A DNA stretch of 5,267 nucleotides from an uncultured Clostridia bacterium (GTDB lineage Bacteria; Bacillota; Clostridia; TANB77; CAG-508). The notes beneath the pieces are model-generated. The model was not told where the DNA came from. It did not search any database and saw only the letters and a program-made list of their open reading frames with translations. Numbering within the stretch: position 1 is the stretch's first letter; every line of letters begins with the position of its first letter. Positions 1 to 5,267 of the stretch are shown here, piece after piece. Position numbers and translations under genes: made by a program. The stretch lies in the NCBI GenBank assembly GCA_948919095.1, contig CAQYCU010000082.1, forward strand, positions 1 through 5,267, given 5' to 3'.

Positions 1-677
1 TTTTGACCATATATTTCTATATTATAGTTTATGTCAATTATATTATTATTGTTTCCAACATAAATATTTTTTACTACATTTTTCGACATATTTCCTTGTA
101 AATTTGCATAATAATTAGAAATTTTATTTTTTCCGCCAAGTTCTATTAAATTATAATCTATTTTTGCTTTATCCTCTATAGTATTTTCAACTGCAATAAA
201 ACTGTTTGAATTTTCATTTAACATATTTAAAATTGTAATGCTTCCATTTGAATTTTTACTTGCCCTTGTTGTTTGTTTTAAATAGTGAAATTGCTCATTT
301 TCATCGTTACTTATATACTTTATAATAAAATCAGCTTTTGAATTTTCTTCATAATTTATATTTATGTTTTCAATTAATGCAGTGTTATCTTCATCTAAAC
401 TAAATTCTATAATTACTGGCTCTTTTATTATTACTTTTTCAGGAATTCTAATACTTATTCCATAGTTTTGTTTTGCTTCTATTCCAATTTTACTTGTAAG
501 TTTTTTATTTTCTGTTATTATGTCAAAATTTTCAATCTCTAATTTGTCTACTTCTGTCGACATTATTAGAAAATTGTCATAATTTCTAACTGTTGGAATA
601 TTAATATCAAGCTTTATATTATTTATTCCATAATTATTTGATGTTTTTAATGGTGTGTCATTTAAAATATACTCCAT
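1..677 (-). CDS. sufD: Fe-S cluster assembly scaffold protein SufD (partial, 3' end off window)
   Basis: The reading frame is open from an ATG at 677 to the left edge, giving 225 codons of the N-terminal part (start MEYILNDTPLKTSNN). From about residue 45 the protein is a run of short beta strands, as expected for the SufB/SufD beta-helix. Near residues 178-195 it has IELGGKNKISNYYANLQG, which resembles the 'elGg...n...L.G' stretch of SufB/SufD family proteins. SufD pairs with SufB and SufC as the SufBC2D scaffold that builds Fe-S clusters in the cytoplasm. It starts 11 bases after the sufB stop, and its ribosome binding site (AAAGGAG) overlaps that stop, so the two are probably translationally coupled. 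The sequence is rich in Asn, Lys and Ile, in keeping with the AT-rich genome. The conserved C-terminal core, including the functional His known from E. coli SufD, lies outside the window. The family call rests on operon position plus this weak motif. Confidence 0.85.
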   Translation of the reverse strand, partial: MEYILNDTPLKTSNNYGINNIKLDINIPTVRNYDNFLIMSTEVDKLEIENFDIITENKKLTSKIGIEAKQNYGISIRIPEKVIIKEPVIIEFSLDEDNTALIENININYEENSKADFIIKYISNDENEQFHYLKQTTRASKNSNGSITILNMLNENSNSFIAVENTIEDKAKIDYNLIELGGKNKISNYYANLQGNMSKNVVKNIYVGNNNNIIDINYNIEIYGQ

Positions 678-683
678 AATCTT

Positions 684-690
684 CTCCTTT
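684..690 (-). promoter_or_regulatory. sufD ribosome binding site overlapping the sufB stop codon
   Basis: On the minus strand the bases read TAAAGGAGAAGATTATG. The AAAGGAG Shine-Dalgarno sequence shares bases with the TAA stop of sufB (691-689) and sits 6 bases before the sufD ATG. This fixes the sufD start at 677 and suggests that ribosomes finishing sufB re-initiate on sufD, which would keep the two scaffold subunits in step. Confidence 0.85.
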
Positions 691-2086
691 ACCCAATAGA
701 GCCTTCAAGTTCCAAATTAATAAGATTATTCATTTCAACAGCATACTCAAGTGGTAAAACCTTTGAAATTGGTTCTGCAAAACCTCTTACTATCATTGCT
801 TTCGCTTCTTCTTCTGATATACCTCTTGACATTATATAAAATATTGCTTCATCTGATATTTTTCCAATTTTCGCTTCATGTGAAAATTCAGTATCATCTG
901 TTTCAATATTACATACTGGAATTGTATCAGAACGTGACATGCTGTCTAACATTAAGGATTCACATGATACTGTAACTTTAGAATTTGTAGCATTGCTTTT
1001 TACATGTGTATTGCTTCTAAATGTACATATACCTCCATTTTTTGATATAGATTTAGAATTTATAACTGAAGAAGTATGTTTAGCATTGTGTACAACTTTT
1101 AAGCCTGTATCTAGGTTTTGTCCTTTTCCTGCAAATGAAATTCCTGTAAATTCACATTTTGCATTTTCTCCATTTAAGATGCTCATTGGATATAACATTG
1201 ATATTTTAGAGCCAAATGAGCCTGTGACCCATTCTATAGTTCCATTTTTTTCAACTATAACTCTTTTCGTATTTAAGTTTAGCATATTTTTTGACCAGTT
1301 TTCTATTGTTGAATAACGTAAAAATGCATTTTCTTTTACAAATAATTCTACACATCCAGCATGTAAATTTGTTTCATTATATTTTGGTGCAGAACACCCT
1401 TCTATAAATTGAAGCGATGCTCCTTCATCAACAATTATTAGTGTATGTTCGAATTGTCCTGCACCTTTTGCATTAAGTCTAAAGTATGATTGAAGTGGTA
1501 TGTCTACTTTTACGCCTTTTGGCACATATACAAATGAGCCTCCTGACCATACTGCATAATGAAGTGCTGAAAATTTGTGGTCTGATACTGGTACACATTT
1601 CATAAAATATTTTTTTACTATTTCAGGATATTCTTTTACTGCTGTATCAAAGTCTGTATATATTACTCCTTGTTTTACTAGTTCTTCTTTTATACTGTGA
1701 TATACTATTTCAGAATCATATTGTGCTCCAACTCCTGATAGCGATTTTTTTTCCGCTTCTGGTATTCCAAGTTTGTCAAAAATATTTTTTATATCTTCTG
1801 GAACATCTTCCCATGAATTATTTATTTTTGTTTTTGGCTTAACATATGTTGCAATTTTATCCATATCAAGTTCACTTAAGTCAGGGCCCCAGTCTGGAAG
1901 TGTGAGTTTGTTATATACTTCAAGTGCTTTAAGTCTTAGCTCTAACATCCACTTAGGCTCTTCTTTTTTCTTTGATATTTCTTCTATGATTTCTGCATTA
2001 AGTCCGCTCATTTTTGTTTCATAGTTTTCTTTATTTTTTATGTCATAAATGTTTGTATTAAGCTCATCAATATTTGTTTTGCTCAT
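689..2086 (-). CDS. sufB: Fe-S cluster assembly scaffold protein SufB
   Basis: A 465-residue protein of normal length for a clostridial SufB. SufB is the core scaffold subunit of the SufBC2D complex, which receives sulfur from the SufS pathway and builds Fe-S clusters in the cytoplasm. Family signatures are clear: SGVGAQYDSEIVYHS near residues 117-131, AVWSGGSFVYVPKGVKVD at 178-195, IEGCSAPKY at 228-236 and FYIMSRGISEEEA towards the C-terminus. Aligning by eye to E. coli SufB, C231 matches Cys254, C375 (in CESLMLDS) matches the essential Cys405, and H403/E404 (in SHEAKIGKI) match His433/Glu434, so the functional set looks intact. The ATG has a good site, AGGAG, 7 bases upstream. It follows an unidentified HTH gene by 24 bases instead of following sufC directly, and sufD comes 11 bases later. 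Nothing suggests damage. Confidence 0.98.
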   Translation of the reverse strand: MSKTNIDELNTNIYDIKNKENYETKMSGLNAEIIEEISKKKEEPKWMLELRLKALEVYNKLTLPDWGPDLSELDMDKIATYVKPKTKINNSWEDVPEDIKNIFDKLGIPEAEKKSLSGVGAQYDSEIVYHSIKEELVKQGVIYTDFDTAVKEYPEIVKKYFMKCVPVSDHKFSALHYAVWSGGSFVYVPKGVKVDIPLQSYFRLNAKGAGQFEHTLIIVDEGASLQFIEGCSAPKYNETNLHAGCVELFVKENAFLRYSTIENWSKNMLNLNTKRVIVEKNGTIEWVTGSFGSKISMLYPMSILNGENAKCEFTGISFAGKGQNLDTGLKVVHNAKHTSSVINSKSISKNGGICTFRSNTHVKSNATNSKVTVSCESLMLDSMSRSDTIPVCNIETDDTEFSHEAKIGKISDEAIFYIMSRGISEEEAKAMIVRGFAEPISKVLPLEYAVEMNNLINLELEGSIG

Positions 2087-2110
2087 TTATGTTCTCCTCT
2101 TTAATATTTT

Positions 2111-3055
2111 TTAATCTTCCATATCACAATCCACAGTAGTTTTTAAAGGTATAGTAGTTTGCTTTGCTAAATAATCTTCAAGTTTTTGAGATACTTCACT
2201 ATCACACATATAGTCTTCTTTTGATACCAATAGTCCTTGATATCTCATTCTTGATTTTATCCATTGTTGGTATTCTAAAAGTGGTGTATAAAATATTGTA
2301 TCCTTTAGTCCATCTGTCAAGTCATTAATTCTCGTTTTAACTAATTCTATTCCCCCTCTTTTCTTAGCATCCATAATAAGAAATTTTATACTTTCTGCAG
2401 TTGCAATATCTGGATGTACATAAAAAGCATTTAAAATAATATTTATATCTTCTTCTGGTATATCCATATACATATCTTGTATACTAGCTAAAGCTTCAAT
2501 AAACTTCTTTCGTCCATCTGTTGTTACGTTTTTGTTCCCATTTAGTTCCATGTCATCTTCTTTTTTTGCAACTTTTCTATATTTTCTATAATTAGTAATA
2601 GCAACTATTCTATTTTTTTGTTCTTCTGCTAATTCTTTGTTTGAGGCTTTCTTTGCTTGTTTTGGCGTTGAGCTTGGTTTTACGTTTTTTCTTGAGCTTT
2701 TTAATTCTGCAATTTCATTTAATTCTTTTTTTGTAAACCATATTTTATTAAATTTTGCTTCCTCTATTAATTTATTAAGAAGGCCTGTACTACATCCCAT
2801 TAATCTTGCACATTCTCTTAATGATTTTCCCTCTTTAAAAAGTGCTTTAAAAGTTTCTATTTGTTTTCTTCTTTCTGCTTCCTTCGCAGCAAGCTTTGCT
2901 TTGTCTTTTTCTCGATGTTTTTTATTCAATTCTTTTATTATAGGTAAAATTTCCCTTTGTCTTTCTCTGCTTCTTTCTTCTAGAGCTTGTTGCATATGTA
3001 TCAAAGGTCTTTCGTCAAAATTATCTACATTTTGTAAAAAGTCTTTATTTATCAT
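2111..3055 (-). CDS. Unidentified coiled-coil / helix-turn-helix protein inside the suf operon
   Basis: A 314-residue protein I do not recognise as any Suf component. Residues about 22-72 are dense in Glu, Lys, Arg and Ala with heptad-like spacing (ALEERSRERQREILPIIKEL), probably a long helix or coiled coil. Residues about 67-101 contain GKSLRECARLMGCSTGLLNKL, which has the shape of a helix-turn-helix of the resolvase/Hin or transposase-like type ('s..e.a..lg.s...v...i'). A basic, Ser/Lys-rich linker follows at about 118-166, then a mostly helical, more acidic C-terminal half (about 180-305) with no motif I can name. There is no signal peptide or membrane segment, so it is cytoplasmic. There is a good ribosome binding site (AGAGG, 8 bases before the ATG). 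It sits 37 bases after sufC and 24 bases before sufB on the same strand, with no terminator visible on either side, so it is very likely co-transcribed with suf. A DNA-binding regulatory role is plausible but inferred. A phage- or plasmid-derived protein that inserted here is the main alternative. Confidence 0.88.
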   Translation of the reverse strand: MINKDFLQNVDNFDERPLIHMQQALEERSRERQREILPIIKELNKKHREKDKAKLAAKEAERRKQIETFKALFKEGKSLRECARLMGCSTGLLNKLIEEAKFNKIWFTKKELNEIAELKSSRKNVKPSSTPKQAKKASNKELAEEQKNRIVAITNYRKYRKVAKKEDDMELNGNKNVTTDGRKKFIEALASIQDMYMDIPEEDINIILNAFYVHPDIATAESIKFLIMDAKKRGGIELVKTRINDLTDGLKDTIFYTPLLEYQQWIKSRMRYQGLLVSKEDYMCDSEVSQKLEDYLAKQTTIPLKTTVDCDMED

Positions 3056-3092
3056 TTATAATACCTCTTATTTTTCTTTAATTACTTCCTAT

Positions 3093-3836
3093 TTATAAAT
3101 TGGCTTTTTTATATTTTTCATATCCACTTTCTTCAATTTCTTCTGCAAGTTCTTGAGTCCCAGTTTTTACAATTTTTCCATCTATTAATATATGTACATA
3201 ATCAACTTTTAAACTGTGTAAAATTTTTGTATTGTGAGTAATTATTAATATTGCATTTTCATTGTTTTTAAACATTTCGATTCCTTTTGAAACTGTTTTT
3301 ATTGCATCAACATCAAGTCCAGAGTCTGTTTCGTCAAGAATTGCAAGTTTTGGGTTTAATACAAGCATTTGTAAGATTTCATTTTTCTTTTTTTCTCCAC
3401 CTGAAAATCCAACATTCAAACTTCTTTCCATATTCTTAGAGTTCATATTTAACTCTTCCATATATGTTTTTACTTCTTCTTTAAATTTCAAGATTTTCAC
3501 TGGTTTTCCAGTTGTTTGATTTTTAGCATATTTTAAAAAGTTTGTAACTGATATTCCTGGAATTTCTTCTGGTGATTGAAATGACATAAATATTCCTTTT
3601 TTTGCTATTTTGTCTGTTTTTACGTCATTTATATTTTCACCTTCAAACTCTATATTTCCTTTAACTTTTTTATAATTTGGATTATTTAATATTGCATTTG
3701 CAGTTGTTGTTTTTCCTGAGCCATTTGGTCCCATTATTACATGGATTTCCCCTTTTTTTATATTTAAGTTTATTCCTTTTAATATTTCCTTCTCTCCTGC
3801 ATTTACATATAAATCTTCTATTTTTAATAATTCCAT
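3093..3836 (-). CDS. sufC: Fe-S cluster assembly ATPase SufC
   Basis: An ABC-type ATPase of 247 residues, the usual SufC length. It binds SufB and SufD and uses ATP to drive the conformational change that opens the scaffold for cluster assembly; it has no membrane domain and works in the cytoplasm. All nucleotide-binding elements are present: Walker A GPNGSGKT (36-43), Q-loop at Q87 in the SufC-typical SFQSPEEIPG, ABC signature FSGGEKK (144-150), Walker B LAILDETDSGLD (165-176, catalytic Glu 169) and H-loop His 201. The frame also has an in-frame ATG six codons earlier (3854), but nothing like a ribosome binding site precedes it, whereas AAGGG lies 10 bases before the ATG at 3836; the alignment to SufC also begins at MELLKIEDL. 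It is the first gene of the operon, just after the promoter and palindrome. Confidence 0.97.
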   Translation of the reverse strand: MELLKIEDLYVNAGEKEILKGINLNIKKGEIHVIMGPNGSGKTTTANAILNNPNYKKVKGNIEFEGENINDVKTDKIAKKGIFMSFQSPEEIPGISVTNFLKYAKNQTTGKPVKILKFKEEVKTYMEELNMNSKNMERSLNVGFSGGEKKKNEILQMLVLNPKLAILDETDSGLDVDAIKTVSKGIEMFKNNENAILIITHNTKILHSLKVDYVHILIDGKIVKTGTQELAEEIEESGYEKYKKANL

Positions 3837-3846
3837 TATTGTATTT

Positions 3847-3851
3847 CCCTT
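3847..3851 (-). promoter_or_regulatory. sufC ribosome binding site
   Basis: AAGGG on the minus strand, 10 bases before the ATG at 3836. It lies inside the alternative six-codon N-terminal extension (ATG at 3854), so it decides in favour of the downstream start. It is about 10 bases from the edge of the 32-base palindrome. Confidence 0.7.
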
Positions 3852-3860
3852 CATAAATAA

Positions 3861-3892
3861 ATAGAAATGTTAGATTAATCTAACATTTCTAT
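3861..3892. promoter_or_regulatory. Perfect 32-base palindrome, probable operator of the suf operon
   Basis: The half-site ATAGAAATGTTAGATT is followed directly by its exact reverse complement, with the centre between 3876 and 3877 and no mismatch. It overlaps the last two bases of the -10 box and covers the predicted start site (about 3884) and most of the 5' leader of sufC. That is the classic position for a repressor operator. The inner core TTAGATTAATCTAA resembles the two-fold sites bound by dimeric winged-helix repressors. Clostridial suf operons are often controlled by an Rrf2/IscR-type regulator, but this sequence does not let me name the protein. As RNA, transcripts coming from spoIIP could fold it into an AT-rich hairpin; the lack of GC pairs and of a clean U-run argues against a strong terminator. 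Confidence 0.75.
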
Positions 3893-3919
3893 AATACCAC
3901 TATTTGTGGGGTTTGTCAA
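3891..3919 (-). promoter_or_regulatory. Sigma-A-type promoter of the suf operon
   Basis: On the minus strand there is TTGACA (3919-3914, full match to the -35 consensus), a 17-base spacer, and TATTAT (3896-3891, five of six to the -10 consensus). The predicted start is near 3884, giving a leader of about 48 bases before the sufC ATG. The -35 box begins only 9 bases after the spoIIP stop codon. A small inverted repeat (CCAC-5-GTGG, 3897-3909) lies within the spacer. The strong promoter combined with an overlapping palindrome suggests high expression held down by a repressor. Confidence 0.88.
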
Positions 3920-3927
3920 TATCTCGA

Positions 3928-5042
3928 TTACAACTCACTTAAAACCTTTGCTAAATACTTCATTGAATTCATACTCTCCTCTAAGGTATTACCCGTTGAG
4001 CCAATTTCAATAATTGTCGTAGCCTTAGTTATATGTTGATTATATTCTGAATTTCTCAAAATAATTGGCTTAAATAGTCCGTGGATACAATTCATTAGCT
4101 TTTTGTTGAACTTTAATAGCAAATTTTAAATTAGCATTCCAATTAGAATGAATTGGGTTTGAACCATTTGATCCAATGACAAACATTATTTGTGAAGCAT
4201 ATTCCTCTCCAATTTTTACCTTTGGAGCATATGTAGAATCAGCAATGGCATCTCTATGTAAATCAAATATAATATCCATATCAGTATTAGTTCTAAGCAT
4301 TCCCTCAGCTGTAAGAAGTGACCTAGAGTATGAACCATTATAGGCTGGATAATCATGTAAAGTTTTGTCATGTACTACCTCAATATTGTATGATTTTAGT
4401 TGATTTTCAAGTTCATCTCCAACTTTTGCAACTGAATAGTTTAAATCTGTTGTTCTAAAGTTCCCAGTCATTTCATAACTATACATTTCACTGGGAGTAT
4501 AGCTCTCACAAGTATGTGTATGATATATTCCTACTTTGTTCTTGTTTATTTCAATTCCATCTGGATTTAACATATCCTCAGTTAAAGTATACGAAGTTGA
4601 ATTATTTATTTTTACCCCTCTATATTCATCAGTGCTTCTAGGTTTTACATTATTTTCTACTACTTCTGTTTTGACATCAGTTTTTGCCTGTTCAGTAACT
4701 TTTTCCTCTATTATATTTATTTCTTCATTTGGAACTTCTTCTTCACTTTGTCCATCATTTTCATTAATAAATTCTTCTCCGTCTGTTTATTCCTTTAGCT
4801 ATATGTAATTCTTGCGCAAGTAAAAATTCGTGTGCTTTCTTCTTTCTAATTTCTTGCCTGTTGTTTTTTATCTGTGGAATATTGTCATCTAAGCAATAAA
4901 TTTTAGCTGTTTCATATTTAAAATTTATTGATGTATTATTTATTGAAAATAATGTTTTTGCAATAAACATTATGGCAATTAGTGGTATTGTTATTTTTAT
5001 AAAATATTTAATTAAATCCTTAACATTAAAAACTTTTATCAT
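3928..5042 (-). pseudogene. spoIIP: Stage II sporulation protein P (SpoIIP), broken by two frameshifts
   Basis: SpoIIP is the membrane-anchored cell wall amidase of the SpoIID-SpoIIM-SpoIIP engulfment machine. The coding sequence is split over three frames. Frame one (from ATG 5042) encodes a short cytoplasmic start and a membrane segment (about residues 12-32, YFIKITIPLIAIMFIAKTLF) and runs into a stop at 4764. Frame two (4786 to 4070) carries a Glu-rich linker, then VGIYHTHTCESY, VGDELENQL, HDKTLHDYPAYNGSYSRS and DLHRDA. Frame three (4080 to 3928) carries GLFKPIILR, YNQH and IIEIGSTGNTLEES. Each junction is explained by one extra base: one in the AAA run at 4786-4788, one within 4081-4084. 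Corrected, it would be about 370 residues, close to the roughly 400 of B. subtilis SpoIIP, with the conserved His motifs and the C-terminal Glu motif present. As written, no full-length product is made. The start at 5042 has only a weak, distant AGGA (13 bases); an in-frame TTG at 5087 has no site at all. Real decay and sequencing error cannot be separated here. Confidence 0.9.
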
Positions 5043-5147
5043 AAAAATAATATATTCCTGAAATTCCAAATTATGAATATTTTTCAAATTTTTGTAAATG
5101 ATATAAATAGAAGAAATACAGTAATCATATCAAATTATTAAAATTTT
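5043..5147. other. Divergent intergenic region between spoIIP and the rightward gene
   Basis: About 105 bases of very AT-rich sequence that should hold the promoters of both spoIIP and the rightward gene. I see no convincing promoter. On the minus strand CATAATTT (5075-5068) resembles the -10 of mother-cell sigma-E promoters, which would suit spoIIP, but the matching -35 region is poor. On the plus strand TTGTAA (5092-5097) could be a weak -35 without a good -10 at normal spacing. No long repeat or hairpin was seen. Confidence 0.4.
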
Positions 5148-5267
5148 AAGGATGTAAAATGAATTTTTTTAGAAAGTTAATTTATGATTTAACAAATGAT
5201 AAAAATGATGAGTATCAATTTATACTAGGTGAAAATAATTCTAAAACAAATCCAGAACTACCTAATG
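5148..5267 (+). CDS. Start of an unidentified divergent gene (partial, with its RBS)
   Basis: A ribosome binding site, AAGGA (5148-5152), stands 6 bases before an ATG at 5159. The frame stays open for 36 codons to the right edge (MNFFRKLIYDLTNDKNDEYQ and on, ending near NPELPN). It begins with a short hydrophobic/basic helix and then becomes polar and Asn/Asp/Glu-rich; there is no clear signal peptide or membrane segment. I do not recognise the family from this fragment. It is transcribed away from spoIIP, so it belongs to a different transcription unit. The coding sequence proper is 5159-5267; the interval given includes the ribosome binding site. Confidence 0.6.

Noticed and set aside
751..1316. 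Plus-strand open frames opposite sufB (751-975, 939-1316) and similar ones opposite the other genes
   Set aside because: They are Leu/Phe/Ser-rich translations lying antisense to well-supported genes, with no ribosome binding site or family resemblance; they are shadows.
3834..3854. ATG at 3854 as the sufC start
   Set aside because: No ribosome binding site precedes it, the AAGGG site lies downstream of it, and SufC proteins align from the ATG at 3836.
3861..3892. The palindrome as a rho-independent terminator of spoIIP
   Set aside because: The stem is almost entirely AT pairs, has no GC-rich base and is followed by a mixed TATTTATTTATG instead of a U-run. It also sits at the -10/start region of a good promoter.
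4070..4122. Programmed +1 frameshifting as the explanation for the spoIIP break at 4081-4084
   Set aside because: No slippery +1 context such as a rare codon or stop codon at the shift point is seen, SpoIIP is not known to use recoding, and a second break at 4786-4788 in the same gene makes mutation or sequencing error more likely.
4536..4808. Plus-strand open frame of 90 codons opposite the spoIIP linker
   Set aside because: It is antisense to the Glu/Val/Lys-rich linker of SpoIIP, which explains its Ser/Phe-rich composition; there is no ribosome binding site.
5061..5080. Sigma-E promoter for spoIIP (CATAATTT as -10)
   Set aside because: The -10-like element is acceptable but no recognisable -35 lies at the right distance, and such AT-rich matches arise easily by chance.
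1..5267. CRISPR arrays, tRNA/rRNA genes, IS elements, toxin-antitoxin or phage defence genes
   Set aside because: No direct repeat series, cloverleaf-like GC-rich segment, transposase motif or terminal inverted repeats were seen; the AT-rich coding genes account for nearly the whole window.

Overview
The window comes from a very AT-rich, low-GC Gram-positive genome. The pairing of a sporulation gene (spoIIP) with a SufC/SufB/SufD iron-sulfur cluster assembly operon points to an anaerobic spore-forming lineage of the Clostridia (Bacillota). That taxonomic reading is inferred from gene content, base composition and the strong AGGAG-type ribosome binding sites, not from a database match.

Nearly everything reads on the minus strand. 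From right to left: (1) the first 36 codons of an unidentified gene diverge rightward at 5159; (2) spoIIP lies at 5042-3928 and is spread over three reading frames by two single-base shifts; (3) a near-consensus housekeeping promoter (-35 at 3914-3919, 17-base spacer, -10 at 3891-3896) is followed by a perfect 32-base palindrome (3861-3892) over the predicted transcription start; (4) the suf operon follows: sufC (3836-3093), an unrecognised coiled-coil plus helix-turn-helix gene (3055-2111), sufB (2086-689) and sufD (677 to beyond the left edge).

SufC is the ATPase, and SufB and SufD form the beta-helical scaffold on which Fe-S clusters are built. SufB keeps the cysteines and the His-Glu pair that line up with functional residues of E. 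coli SufB. The cysteine desulfurase and its partner (SufS/SufU) are not in the window; they may lie past the left edge, after sufD.

The most interesting points are the unknown DNA-binding-like gene embedded between sufC and sufB, and the unusually long perfect palindrome at the operon promoter. Together they suggest, without proving, that the operon may carry its own regulator. The broken spoIIP is either a recent pseudogene or a pair of sequencing errors. There is no gene-free stretch longer than 300 bases; the largest gap (5043-5158) is the divergent intergenic region.
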